Of a stretch of 40,832 nt of DNA, positions 23,060 to 35,039 are shown one piece after another. Position 1 is the first letter of the stretch; each line of letters starts with the position of its first letter. The DNA lies in the NCBI GenBank assembly GCA_001566745.1, contig KQ964419.1, positions 365,745-406,576 of the forward strand. The letters run 5' to 3'. This stretch comes from Conidiobolus coronatus NRRL 28638 (taxonomy: Eukaryota; Entomophthoromycota; Entomophthoromycetes; Entomophthorales; Conidiobolaceae). The translations under genes were made by a program, and so were the position numbers. The notes under the pieces are model-generated. The model did not search any database. It was not told the DNA's origin and was given only the letters and a program-made list of their open reading frames with translations.

Positions 23060-24581
23060 ATGGATTTTAGTAATAGTTTAAAGAATTATAATTCTAAAGA
23101 TTCTATTAGCGCATCAAAGGAGATTAATGTAAGTCTGGAAGAATTAAATCACGATATAAAAGAGTGTAAAGTTTGTAAATATGGTCGGAGACATGGAGCT
23201 CTTATTGAAGAGTACTCCCAGGATAGGGCCGCATCTAGCTTCTCAATAATAGTGAATACAATTAGTATATTTACCGTTGCCGTTTGCCCTAGCATGCCTT
23301 GGGTATTCTCTCAAGCTGGATGGTTTGCAATATTTGTAATCCTATGGCTCGGTTTATTAGCTTGGTTTGGATGTAAGTACTTGATAAAGGCGCTCTACTC
23401 TGTAAAAGGGCACAGATTTTACGATTATACGAGTTTAGCAACTCATTACTTTGGTTATTGGACAGGCTTTGCGGCTAGATTAGTTTCTCATTTTATTCAA
23501 ATTTGCACTACTGGAGTGCTTGTAGTTAGTATTTTAGATAATTTTAAACTATTTTTAAATTATTTGGGGTATAATGATATTATTAGTGATAATTTTAAAT
23601 TAAGGTAATTTACACGCTAACTATAGTGATTTGTTTATTAATTATTATTTAGTGCACTTTTAGTAACTATATCGATTGCAATTCCTGGCTACTTTATCAG
23701 AAATATGAATGATGCAACTTTAACATCGTAAATATATAGCCATTATAATTCATGGATATATTAATAAATTATTATAGAGCTATTGGATCTATTAATGTGA
23801 TATCAATCCTACTAGTCAGCATAATTCAATGTCGCCCCAACTACAACTTTCATCCGCCAGCGTATAACTTATTCAGAGTTAAAAAAGTAGTCAATAGCTT
23901 CAACTTTGTGCTCTTCTGCTTCTCTGGAATGCTTAACTTTCCACATCTAGAACGAAGTATGAAATATCCTCGTAAATGGAATAGAGATATGGCTTTAGGA
24001 ATTCTATTCACTTGCTTTAGTTTTATTATTATCGGAGTTATGGGCTATTGGGCATTTGGTAAACAGGTTAAAATTAGCTTTTATGAAAATTTACCTAAAA
24101 GTAAGCTATTTAGTATACTATAATATAACTTATAAACTAATTATTTTATTTAGCTTGGACATCAATTTATCTAACAATAACATTTATAATCCAAACTCAC
24201 ACCAGTTCCTTAACCCTTATGATAATTGTCGTAGATGAAGAGCGTCCTCAACTCCGAGGCAACTTAAAGTCAAATCGCTTGCTATCCCAATTGATATACA
24301 TAACTGTCCATTGTATACCATACTTAATAATGTGGTTATTAATAATAGGAATCAAATTTTTCGAATCTTTTGCTAATTTAACAGGGTCAATAAGTGGTGT
24401 ATACTTTAGTATTGTATTACCTGTAATTTACTATTTAATGGGGAATTATAAGAAAAAGAAGTTAAAATTTGATCTAATACCTATTAATATTATGATAATA
24501 TTTGGATTAACAATGGGTAATTACTTTATTTATACAAGTGTTTTGGAATTGATTAAAAGTATTAAGAACGCTATGAATTAG
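23060..24581 (+). CDS. Amino acid transporter, AAAP (Aa_trans) family, paralog 2 (4 exons)
   Basis: Multi-pass permease closely related to paralog 1. Exons: 23060-23604, 23653-23727, 23778-24100, 24154-24581; 456 aa. Exons 2 and 3 are 75 and 323 nt, exactly as in the other two copies, with the same phases. The introns themselves have diverged. Seen: CxxC at C36/C39 (ECKVCKYG), PSMPWVFSQAGWF, LNFPHLERSMKYP and GVMGYWAFGKQ. Many stretches are near identical to paralog 1 at DNA level (for example exon 2), pointing to a relatively recent duplication. The two copies are separated by about 5 kb holding unrelated genes, so this is not a simple tandem pair. No disruption of the frame is seen. Confidence 0.88.
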
Positions 24582-26780
24582 CGAGATTAGAATATTGCAT
24601 CTGTATAGCTTTATCTCTGCTAGCGAAGAACCTTCAATTAAAATGTTAGTTAATTTTTACCACCTTTAACTAGTTTGATAATACAAACAAAAAATTATTA
24701 AAACTTATTACAAATATTTATTGATACAACTATATTTAACTGATAATTGGGAAAAATAAAGTTGTCATGGATAAAAACTTGCGTGTTTTATTGAAAAAAA
24801 GATTCATTTATCCAATAAAAATTATTTTTACAATTTTTATTAAAGTGCAGTTTGTTCATTTAGTTAGCTAAAAATATATTTTCTTTACTGGCTAAACTAA
24901 TCAAGCGATTTTATAATTGAGACGTTTGATCTTAATATGTGACGCTACTACAACTCGTATTCAAAGCTCATTTATGAAGATATTAGGAAGTGTAGTTTAT
25001 TTGCCAATGATTAAAAGAGTATAATTAGTATATTTATGTTAAAAAAAGATTAGTAATGATAGTATATCTGACAATTTTTATGATGAATGTGGATAATATA
25101 TAAAGCTTTTCCAACTTGAAATACTTATTTGTATAATACTCACTAATCTTAATAACATTTATTAATATCTTTATCAAAGTAAATACTAAGCTTTTATTTT
25201 AATCAAATTATCAAATTATCAAATTCTTAATTAGTATAAATTTAAAATGGATTTTAATTACAAAAATTTGAAATATTTGTATTACTTATTAGATTTATTT
25301 TTATGTTAAGTTATTTTAAGATCATTATTAGTTACAGGCAGGATTATGGTAAAAGATTAACATCTTCAAAAGCTAAAGTATAAAAATGATTTCATTACGG
25401 CTTTAATATTATTAATGCAGTAATATACAAATTTGTGCTTAAAATAATCATGATCTGCTGTTTTGACATATTAAAAACTATTCGATTTTTTTAATATTGT
25501 TTAATTAATTTTCAATAAACTAGTAAAGCAGAAGCTTATTTATTTGCATTGAGCCTTCTATATAAAAGTAATATTTTCATAACGAATTAAAGCTCAGAAA
25601 ATTGATCTGCGTATTGATAGGTTTTCAATCACAGATTACTTAATTAAGTTAATCTTGCTAGATAGATATGATCTTAAACCATAAATACATGGTATTAAAC
25701 ATATGTTAGCATTCTTGCAGCTACAATCAATGATATTTTAACAAATTCAGCTAGAGAAAAGCCTTGATGACATAATTAGTGATTTTAATATTAATCACAG
25801 GATTAAAGCTTTAATTAATTAATATAATATATTAACCGCTTAGATAATTTTTATTAATTGAAATACCCCTAATTTCCAAATAAAATATTTATTGTATACA
25901 ATGATTCAAATTTAAAAGTTTATTTTTATTAGTTACACGCTTTATTTGCACGCCCAGATTATGCGATTAGAAGTTAATTGTAAAAATAGATTATACGATA
26001 ATTAAATGTTTTACCATATATATTTTTAGCACTACAAGCTCTAGAATATTAATAATATAATGCAATTTTTGGTGGTAGATTATAAAGTTTATGTTGGTAT
26101 ATTAATGGAGTATAAGTAGGTTTTGAATCTAGAGGAATACTTGTTTTATTTTTATGATGAGACGACTATAGGAAATAGCCAATTTAAGCTAATAAAGATT
26201 TCATCTTAAAAAGTATTCAGGGTTTAGCAACTATACATCGTTAAGAAGATGACTAAGTTTAATTATTTTTCAGTTAACAATTAAGCCAAAGAGAAAAAAA
26301 ATTTAACCTTGCTTATATCTTAACATAGATAATTCATGACTCGGAGGAATATTTGACCAACTGCCATATATGCATGACTTTCAAGCGCTTTGATTTGATT
26401 CCAACTAATTAATCTTTTGTTAAAAATAGGGATCAGCCTAATAGTGGAGATTAAATATGAGTGACAAAATTATCATGCTCTCCTACTAATTGATATTCAA
26501 TATAAAACCCTAGATAAAAGTTTTTTTAAAGATTGGTATTTTATCAATGATAGTGATAAATGTGATTAAATTAATTTAAATCATAGAAGTGAAATGAAGT
26601 TGAAGGTTATAAAGTTAAGCCATATAGAAGGAATAAATAAACGTTATATGTTATAGATTTGAGAATCGGCATTAACCTTGCCTTTTATATTAATTCAATT
26701 GTATTTTCTTCAACTCGTTTAGCCTATTAATAAATTTATTTATCTACACTCTTTTATAATTCTAGTTTTCAAAATTATTT
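24582..26780. other. Long AT-rich spacer between transporters 2 and 3
   Basis: About 2.2 kb without a convincing open frame, tRNA, inverted terminal repeat or recognisable pseudogene on either strand. Confidence 0.45.
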
Positions 26781-26791
26781 TATCCTTCCCG

Positions 26792-26947
26792 CCCCTTACC
26801 AGTAATACTCCTGCCCCTGAGTAAAAGTGTCCAGCTCTTATTGGATCAATTTCGGTAAAATGGATTTTCATGCATATGAGTCATCATTTATTGAGATTCA
26901 ACCAATTGGAAGGGGAGGGGCTGCATTTATATTTGAGAATATATAAA
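26792..26947 (+). promoter_or_regulatory. Promoter of transporter 3 with CCCCT/AGGGG cluster, CCAAT and TATA
   Basis: CCCCT occurs at 26792-26796 and 26814-26818, and two adjoining AGGGG units at 26911-26920. CCAAT lies at 26902-26906 and its reverse, ATTGG, at 26840-26844. TATATAAA at 26940-26947 is 119 nt before the ATG. In yeasts, CCCCT/AGGGG is the stress response element bound by Msn2/4-type zinc fingers. That the same factor works here is inference; the clustering in so AT-rich a background is what the sequence shows. Confidence 0.55.
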
Positions 26948-27065
26948 CAGCTTAAAGAACAATTCTCATTCTATTTTTCTAAATAGAAAGCTATATCCCC
27001 AAGGTACTGACTAAAAACACTAATAAACACGGTATATTTGTAACTGGAACCTACTATATAAAAGG

Positions 27066-28520
27066 ATGCATAAAGAAGCTGAAGCAGGTGTTGAAGTTCA
27101 AGGGGATCATGTTATTGACGAGTGTGAAGTTTGTAAATTTGGTCTAAAGCATGGGGCATTAATAAAAGACTATGAAGAGGATAGAAGATCCTCTAAATAT
27201 GTTATCATAGCTAATTTAATAGGAATATATACTGTAGGTGTTTGCCCAAGCATTCCCTTTGTATTAGCTCAATGTGGATGGTTTGGAATTTTTGTAATAA
27301 TATTTTCAGGATGGATCACTTGGTATAGTTCTTACTTTTTGGTAAAATCCCTCTACTCAGTAAAAGACCATCGATTATATGATTTTACAGCCCTTGGGAC
27401 TCATTTCTTTGGGTATTGGACGGGAAAATTAATTAGAGTTTTTACTCATATTATTCAAATATTAAGTGTTGGAGCGCTTGTTATTAGTATTTTAGATAAT
27501 TTAAAAATTTTATTTATTAATACTAATTTGCCTCAGTTAATTAACAGTCATTTTGCTGTTAGGTAAATTAACATATCTATTAACTTGTTTTACCATTATT
27601 AACATATTCTATTTAGCGCTATTTTAGTAGTTTTAACTATTGCGGTTCCCGGTTACTTTGTAAAAACTGTCAACGATACAGCTTTCATTTGGTAATTTAT
27701 CAAATTTTGAATTCATAATTCAATTATCTTACCAATTTATTTAGCTTCATAAATCCATTATATGTAGTAATGATTTGTATTGTATGTATTGTACAATGTC
27801 GACCAGATTACAGTTCAAATCCCCCTGTGTATAATGCTATAGTTCCACCAACTTTAGCAGATGGATTCAGTCTTCTCCTATTTGCATTCAATGGAATATT
27901 GAGCTTTCCACATTTAGAACGAACTATGAAAGAACCTAAAAGCTGGGACTTATCTTCTTTCTTCGCTATGCTCTTAACTTGCTGTGCTTTTTTCCTTATT
28001 GGGATTATGGGCTACTGGGCTTATGGAAACTCTGCAGAGATTAATTTCTTTTCAAATTTACCTCAAAGTAAGTCAAATATACGAAATTTGAAATCTTTTA
28101 TTAATCTTATACTTTTTAGCATGGGTTATTCCAGCTCTAACAGTAATATTTATTTTACAAGTTTATGAAAACTGTATGTCTTCAATGATAGTCGTTATTG
28201 ACGAAGAAAGGCCAAAATTAACAAGTCTAAAAATTAATGCAGTATTAAAAGAGCTAATACGAGTGGTAGTATATAGCATTCCATATTTAATTATGTGGGT
28301 TTCCATAGTTGCTATTAAAAGGTTTAATGCCTTTAGTAACCTTACGGGCTCTATAAATGGCATTTACTTGAGCATAATAATGCCACCAGTGTTTTATGTA
28401 CTAGGTTATGGACTAAAATCTAATCTATTTACTATAAACGGGCTATCAATGATTTTAATGGTATTATTTGGTCTAACAATAGGCAATTATTGCGTTTATA
28501 TAACGATTATTCAATTATAG
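27066..28520 (+). CDS. Amino acid transporter, AAAP (Aa_trans) family, paralog 3 (4 exons)
   Basis: The most diverged of the three transporters. Exons: 27066-27562, 27617-27691, 27745-28067, 28120-28520; 431 aa. Exon 2 (75 nt) and exon 3 (323 nt) lengths and all phases equal those of paralogs 1 and 2, so the three share one ancestral gene structure. The N-terminus is shorter and has CxxC at C20/C23 (ECEVCKFG). Family motifs: PSIPFVLAQCGWF, LSFPHLERTMKEP, GIMGYWAYG and MIVVIDEERPK. The last is also present, slightly altered, in the other two and marks a conserved cytosolic loop. The promoter differs from those of the other copies by its CCCCT/AGGGG cluster. Substrate unknown. Confidence 0.88.
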
Positions 28521-28967
28521 TTGAATGGTATTAAAAATATATACATAATAAAATTAATTTGGTATTTAATATTAAATAAATGAATATTTTTATAGTCAAA
28601 GGGTTTTGATCTATATTCAATTATTAGGATTGAATATATAAAACATAAAGTTAATGTGAGTATTTTTGTGCAAATTTTTTATTTGAAATCTTTAGCAAAT
28701 ATAAATGAAATGTCAGCTAATTGAAATTTTCTAAAAAAACTTATTCTCAAATTTTAGTATAAGAAAGTTATTCTAATAGTTAGATAAAAAATTAAATATA
28801 TAATTAAAAATGACCTATTTATTTCATTTACTGCTTTAATTTCAAGTTATTTGGCTTATCTTTATAAAAATAAATAACTACACTGTCAAAGCTTGGTAAA
28901 TATATCCTAGTGATATTATTTATTCAGATTAAGATAGCTACTTTTAGTGGAAAGCTTTTTATGGCGC
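28521..28967. other. AT-rich spacer
   Basis: Between transporter 3 and the P450 remnant. Nothing recognisable; the eroded 5' end of the P450 remnant may extend a little into it. Confidence 0.5.
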
Positions 28968-30209
28968 TTTAAAGAAGTTCTATGACCAAAACTAAGGGGA
29001 ATAGGCTGTGACATAGCCTATGGACTATTTATATGGAAAGAGATAATTGCTAAGCCTGCAATAAGTAAGAGCATATTTAAAATGCTAATTAATTCCCAAA
29101 TCCTACTCTTTCAAATCTAACATGACGGTAGATTTATTCTTTGGAAGGGCTAATATAATGAGAAGTGATATAGAGGACTGGAACCAGTTGAGAAAACATG
29201 TAAATCAAATCTTTGGTCAAAGCCTTCAACTAGAAGTATTTTCCCCATGCGTTCTAGAAACTCTGGATACATTATAAAAGAGAGATAATAGACCCCATGG
29301 ATGGCCAATTAAAGTAAAAAATCTTATAAAATTAACGACTCTTGATGTTCTAGGAAAAGAAATTTTTAGTCAAATTTCGAATCTGTAAAGTCTCTAGGAA
29401 ATTCTAACTACCATAAGCTATAATCAAATACTATGGACTTTTTCTTTAATCTCATATTTTCTATTATCCCCTATTAGAAAAACTATATTTTAGATTTCCT
29501 AAAAGAACTCATAGGAATATTATCAAGTTAATAATTTAATACTATATCTAATTAATAGTAGAAGAAGATATTTTGAAAATGGAAAAACTTTTTTAATTCT
29601 AAAGATTTATTGTATACTATACAAAGAAAAGACCAAAAGCCCATAGAGACTTTATCGGATGAAGAGTTAGTTCATAATCTTAATGCAATTTTCTTCGTAG
29701 ATCACATAATACAGCAAATATCTTGTGCTATGCTCTATATCATTAGTAAGAAACAGAGATATCCAAAATAAATTAAGTAACGAAATCTATTAAAAATGGG
29801 CTTAAACGATAAACATCAAAAGCTTGTTCCTTTTTCAGAATAATTGAAAAATATGAAGTACTTAAGCTTAGCTATCAATTAAAAGATGAGAATTTCTCTA
29901 ACAGTTCCTCAAATGGGAAGACAACTAGCAGAAGATTATCTAATAGAAGAAGATAATATAGTGCTTCCAAAAGGAACTAATGTTGGACTATCGATTTATA
30001 ATATCTTAAATGATCCTGCAGTTTATCCTAATCCTGAAAGGTTTTTAAATATTAAATATGACATGGATACTTATATGTCATTTAGTAGGAGTAGTGGAGT
30101 ATGCGCTAGGATGAACTTTGGTTTAATAGAACAAAAAATATTCCTTTCTTTGGTACTGAAAAATCTTGAATTGATAATTGCTAAGTTAACCCAGATTAAA
30201 AACAATTAA
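28968..30209 (+). pseudogene. Decayed cytochrome P450
   Basis: Remnant of a gene related to the intact P450 at 37270-38748, broken by many stops and frameshifts. Recognisable pieces in order: an N-terminal stretch ending PAISKSIFK (intact copy PEIIKQVFRK), FGRANIMRSDIEDW (intact EKNIVRSNGDDW), LTTLDVLGKEIF (intact MTLDILGKGIF), LSDEELVHNLNAIFFVDH (intact LTDQELVENLIVFFIAGH), then an open 107-codon stretch from 29886. That stretch keeps VLPKGTNVGLSIYN, YPNPERF and the heme-region remnant SRSSGVCARMNFGLIEQK. The I-helix AGHDTT motif is gone (VDHIIQ) and FGGGSRMC has become FSRSSGVC, so even the open part could not code a normal enzyme. No clear start codon is left. Confidence 0.88.
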
Positions 30210-30985
30210 GAGTTTCTGGACTAGGCTCGGCAAGACCCATGAAGTCAAATTAAACTTTAAAGCTAGATTATAGCTCTATAGCTTCATATAATAAACTAAA
30301 TTTCAATCTTTTTATAATATATAAGATTTATTATTAAAATTATAAATATTAGTTTTAATCTAAACATCTTATGTTTTTAGAAGCTGTAATAGATCATTTT
30401 AGAGTATATATTATAACCAAACTTATTCAATTTTATTACTTTGACGAAATGAAATAATAATTTGATTCTTAAAACTCTATATTTTGGTATATAAATTTAT
30501 TTTTCCTTATTATTGAGTCATTCATTAACACCAGAATATTGAAATATATATTCAAGTTAAATCATCAATTTTAAAAATTTTGATATTGATTTCTATAAAT
30601 TTAATTAACAACTTCTCAAAGCTGAAAAAATTTATTAAAGCCTAATTTATCACAAACTATTGCTATATGAAAATTTAATCTTTATATAGACCTTATACAT
30701 AAATATTGAAATTTATTCGGTTATGTAATCTATTTTTGTTTCCCTTGGAATAAGTAATCTAGGTCAAAGCTCTTAGCTAGCATTGGTAGAGAAGTATCCC
30801 GAGAATTGTTAATAACTTTGATTGATATCCTCCATGTAAAAAACCAATATGATGGGTAATAAAATCAAATAATCATCTGCTGTTAGATAACCTAGTAATT
30901 ATAGCCTTATTACTGTCAAGTGCTGCTATTTAAACTAGAATCTCATAAATATAGAATATATATTCTATTATATTAAATTCCAATA
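30210..30985. other. AT-rich spacer
   Basis: Between the P450 remnant and the first MITE-like element. No gene seen. Confidence 0.5.
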
Positions 30986-31250
30986 TATGAGGGATTCTGG
31001 TTAAAACGAGGAAAATTTGACCAAAATTTTTTATAGGGCAAGTTTAAAATTTTTTCAATTATTATAATATATAGCATATTAAAGAATCTCGTTTTTTTAG
31101 ATATTGTGGTAGTATAATATTTTGGTGTATTATTATCAAGTTTTCTCTATTAAATAATGGATTTATAAGATTATAAATAACTTTTTTTAAAGTTAAAATT
31201 TTGAACTGAGCTCACACAAATTAAAGTCAAATTAACCAGAACCTCTCATA
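30986..31250. mobile_element. MITE-like element, copy 1 (about 261 bp)
   Basis: Bounded by imperfect inverted repeats TGAGGGATTCTGGTTAA (from 30988) and TTAACCAGAACCTCTCA (to 31248), each flanked by TA, consistent with a TA target duplication. No coding capacity. The interior is AT-rich and shares blocks with copy 2, including TATAGGGCAA near the left end and AAATTTTGAAC near the right end. A Tc1/mariner-type non-autonomous element is the likely class by TA flank and size. Confidence 0.8.
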
Positions 31251-31720
31251 TACTACTTATCTTTGTCACTATTACTTCTAAATCCAAAGAATAGCACGTT
31301 AAACGATATTTTATTTAAAAATCTAAAATATTATTTAAACTATGGATGAACCACGCCATAAAAATTTTAAAAAGCTACAAAAAGTAATTGGCTACAGCTA
31401 GTTTTCAATGTCAGAAAAATTATGAAATAGTTTGATCAGGTAAAAATATCTATTGGATATATAAAAATATATTATCCCATTATTGTTATTGATTATACTA
31501 TAATAGCTGGCATCATTTTTATAGCTCAAATTTGATACTGTAGAGCAGAAAAAATCGACAAAACTATCTAAACATTAAAATTAAAATTAAATGACTATAT
31601 TAGTTTACAGCGGCACATCTTAATTTTTGATATATCATAGGTATCTAAATACCAAATGATCTAATGACATGAATTTTTATTATTGTACTAATTTACAAAG
31701 GATTTATATTAATTTTGATA
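31251..31720. other. AT-rich spacer
   Basis: 3' flank of the 7TM receptor gene (minus strand). No gene seen. Confidence 0.5.
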
Positions 31721-32701
31721 TCAGCGCCCAGCACAATATCTACAAAAGCTAATTCCGCGACTTGATATACTAGAAAAGAACTTTTTAATTTTTAGCTTAA
31801 AAAAGAATAAAATAGAGGTGAATTCTTGATTTAGCTCTGGCTGGAAAGTAATAGTTAATATAGGGTTTACAGTAAATGTTATAAAGGTTAGCGAAACAGC
31901 TATAGCTTCTATAATAGGAGGTCTAACATATCCAATAGCAAACTTCAAAATAAACGTTATATACGAAACACTAAAATTCAAATTATATATTACTATTACT
32001 GTTACTAATTGGACTATAATTTTGATTTTTTGCCGCTTAATAGCTGCTAATCCTTGTACGTCATTTATATTTTTGGAATCTTTTTTCATTTGATTTAACT
32101 TTTTGTTTACTTTATAGCCAATTGAAAAATAGCAAAAAGTGATTACCCAGCAAGGAATAAGAATCAAAAACGGTAGTATACAGCTCGCTATTTTTGATAA
32201 GTCTCCAGGATTCATATAAGGATAACATGCTATCCTACTTGAAGAAGGCGTAGCATCGTTTAAAATTGCTGGGTATATATACACAAAGCTAGTAGGTGCA
32301 CACGCTAGAATTGTTATAACTAGCCAAAATTTAAAGCTTTTTTCAGTGCTATGACATACTGTAAGATATCTCATTAATGATAGCACTGCTGCTATAGTAA
32401 GCTCCAGCCTAATAAACATCTGATTTTCTAGCGCGTTTAAACGACACATAAAAGTGTCCTTATCCAGTGCATTTTTCCCAAGGACAAACTCATAGATAGA
32501 CAAGAGTATTTTAGCGATGCCTAATTCAAATTCTGCAGCATTCAATATTAACATAACTTTCATTTCAGGGTGCTTAATAGTAATTTTAAATATTAAAATA
32601 TAAAATAGAACACAACTTATTATAACCATAAATATAGACAAAGTGAACATAAATCCGAATAGTATATCTAGAGGTACAACTATGCTTTCTAAACTATTCA
32701 T
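31721..32701 (-). CDS. Rhodopsin-like (family A) seven-transmembrane receptor, single exon
   Basis: 326-aa membrane protein with seven hydrophobic segments, starting at the ATG at 32701; codons just upstream in the same frame have no ATG. Seen: Cys86 (in FMCRL, end of the first extracellular loop region) and Cys159 (in IACYPY), well placed for the class A disulfide; R111-Y112 at the end of TM3 where class A has D/ERY; a basic third cytosolic loop; and N279-P280 in TM7 (TVNPILTITF), an NPxxY-like site lacking the tyrosine. The tail is short and basic with cysteines that could be palmitoylated. Ligand unknown. A class A type receptor is the best reading of these partial hallmarks. A decayed copy and 5' fragments lie immediately upstream. 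Confidence 0.8.
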   Translation of the reverse strand: MNSLESIVVPLDILFGFMFTLSIFMVIISCVLFYILIFKITIKHPEMKVMLILNAAEFELGIAKILLSIYEFVLGKNALDKDTFMCRLNALENQMFIRLELTIAAVLSLMRYLTVCHSTEKSFKFWLVITILACAPTSFVYIYPAILNDATPSSSRIACYPYMNPGDLSKIASCILPFLILIPCWVITFCYFSIGYKVNKKLNQMKKDSKNINDVQGLAAIKRQKIKIIVQLVTVIVIYNLNFSVSYITFILKFAIGYVRPPIIEAIAVSLTFITFTVNPILTITFQPELNQEFTSILFFFKLKIKKFFSSISSRGISFCRYCAGR

Positions 32702-32768
32702 ATTATTTAATGTTAGAAGCAAAAAAAATTAAAATTAATAACAAAATATTTGAAAAAAAGAGAATTTA

Positions 32769-32778
32769 CTTTTATATA
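32769..32778 (-). promoter_or_regulatory. TATA box of the 7TM receptor gene
   Basis: On the minus strand TATATAAAAG lies 67 nt upstream of the ATG at 32701, the spacing seen for other genes in the window. Confidence 0.5.
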
Positions 32779-32818
32779 ACCAAAATTTGCAAATTACATA
32801 TTTGGACAAAATTTATAA

Positions 32819-33807
32819 TTCTGTTTCAGTTTAAATACTTATTTCACAATCACCCAGCCCTCTCAATAATTTACCAGATTTATTTCCATAAACTTATATT
32901 AATAATATCAATATTATAGTGGACAAAATATGCTGCGTTATAGGAAAAGTTCAAAGATTCATATGTCTTAAGACGTCATTTATTTGTTAAATATCTGCCA
33001 TTTAAAATTAATTTGGACGATAAATTTCAGTTTTGTTTAAATCTTAATTTATATGATTAGATGAATATGAGATTTAAAAATTACAGTATCGAAATTTTAG
33101 CTTTTGCAATATTTGCCAATATATATAGCTTTAATAATGAGATTAAATAAAAAATATATTATATCCCATCTACGATTTAGATGAAATATATATAATTATA
33201 CAAAATATTTAATATCTAAGTTTCAACTATTTTTATTAAATTAAGCCTAATTGATAGAGTCTAGAAATTCACTTTGATATAAATTAATTGCGATGTGCCC
33301 AGTTTGCTTATTATTTTATATTTAGCTTAATCTTAACATGAGTCTGTGCGAATTAATATGATGACTAGACTGTCATAAAAGTTTATATAATAGTAAGATA
33401 TATATAATTTGATGTATAAATTCTGGATAATAGTTTCCATTTTTGTTATTTGTTATAAAAATTTGGCTGTAGATACTTATTGATAGACTAAAATTATTGT
33501 ACTATAGCTAATTCGCAATATCAATAAAATATTGAATGTCTAATTAAGCTAAGATAAATTATTAGCAGATCTGAAATCTCTATACAAATTCGAATACGAA
33601 AAGATTCAAATATAGAATAGTTATATTGATACAACGAGACTTGCATGTAAATAATTAAAGTTTTAACAAAGTTTACCAAGTAGCTTATTAGATTTAAATT
33701 GCTATTTTATTTATAACCGTCATTCTTATCGTTCGATATATAAATGGGTATATGTATCAATTAAAATAGTTTTTTATAATATTATCTATAATTCGATTTC
33801 TGCTCTT
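32819..33807. other. Upstream region of the receptor gene and AT-rich spacer
   Basis: The first 110 nt (32819-32925, with TTTATTTCCATAA at 32879-32891) form an upstream block that recurs beside the decayed copies further right. The rest is AT-rich without recognisable genes. Confidence 0.5.
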
Positions 33808-34790
33808 TTAATATTCGCGCCGGGTGCAAATTCTATAAAAATTTGCTCCATGGCTTGATAAACTAGTAAAAAATTTAGTTAAGTTTAAAAAGAATAAAAT
33901 AGAGACAAATTATTAATTTAGCTCAGGTTGAAAAGTAGTAACTATGATAGGATTTGCAGAGAATGAAGATAGTGTTAGTAAAATAGATGCAGCTTCTAAA
34001 ACTGGAGGTCTGGTATATACAATAATGAATTTCAAAATAAAATTTGTATATGAAACACTATAATTCAAATTGTGTGCTATTACTATTGCTATCAATTGAA
34101 TAATAAATTTGATTTTGGCGTTTAATTTCTACTAAGCCTTGTGTGTCATTTGAGTTATTGACTTCTACCTGCATTTGGTTTAACTTTTTGTTTACTTTAA
34201 AACCATTGAAAAATAATAAATGATTGTCCGTCAAAGAATATGGACTAAAAACTGTTGTATAAAGTTTGCCACTTTTGACAAATACTCAGCATTAAAATAT
34301 GGGTTGCAAGCCATTTTACTTGAAGAAAGAGTTGCATCGTTTAAAGTTGCTGGATATATAAATAAAATACAAGTATAATATACCAAAAGTTGTTAAAATA
34401 TCTAAAATATAAAACTTTTTCCAATTTTTGTATACTAAAGATGTCTTATCAATGGTGTTTTTCAGCTGTAGTAAGCTCGGTTTTAATAAATATTTTTGTT
34501 ATCTAGAGCGTTTAAATGCCACATAAAAGTTCCTTCACTTAACACATCGCTCCCAAAGACAAATTCACTGATAGATAGGATTATTTTAGAGATACTTATT
34601 TCATATTAAACGGCACTCAATATTAAAATGACTTTCATTTCAGCGTATTTAATAGTAATTTTAAATACTAAAATATAAAATAATATACGACTTATTATAC
34701 TATAATTATAGCATAAATAAGAACAAAGCTGTACAGCACATCAAGATTCAGAAATATGCTGCCAAGATTAATAATGCCAAATAAATTTTA
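33808..34790 (-). pseudogene. Decayed 7TM receptor copy
   Basis: Collinear over nearly its whole length with the intact receptor at 31721-32701. The best stretch (34095-33913) reads NLNYSVSYTNFILKF ... RPPVLEA ... NPIIVTTFQPELN against NLNFSVSYITFILKF ... RPPIIEA ... NPILTITFQPELN in the intact gene. Two adjacent stop codons then replace the Gln-Glu that follow PELN in the intact copy. Single-base indels break the frame elsewhere (for example near 34200), and the start codon position has lost its ATG. Confidence 0.88.
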
Positions 34791-34892
34791 GAGCAAAAAA
34801 TAAGGTTTAATAAGGACAAAAAAGTTTATTGTCAAAAATATTTTAATCGTTATATAATTTCTTTTTATATATTGATATACATGGCAATATTT

Positions 34893-34990
34893 AATAAAAC
34901 TGTCTCAACTTGAATACATTTCACACATTTACTCATCCTCTCAATAGCAATTATAGGTTTATTTCCATAATTACACATTATTAATTTCAC
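34893..34990 (-). repeat. Receptor upstream block, copy 2
   Basis: Upstream flank of the decayed receptor. It repeats the block found upstream of the intact gene at 32819-32925: shared ATTTCACA, CTCTCAATA and TTTATTTCCATAA (here 34958-34970) in the same order and spacing. Confidence 0.65.
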
Positions 34991-35039
34991 TTGCAACTGA
35001 GCAAAATAATTGCATCCCAAAATTTTAAAAATTAACTAT

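Noticed and set aside
29886-30209. 107-codon open stretch as a separate gene
   Set aside because: It is the 3' end of the decayed P450, with a damaged heme loop and no 5' part.
32710-32919. 69-codon plus-strand frame upstream of the receptor
   Set aside because: Lies opposite the receptor 5' UTR and promoter. The duplicated block is better explained as receptor upstream DNA, and the frame is not kept in the other copies.
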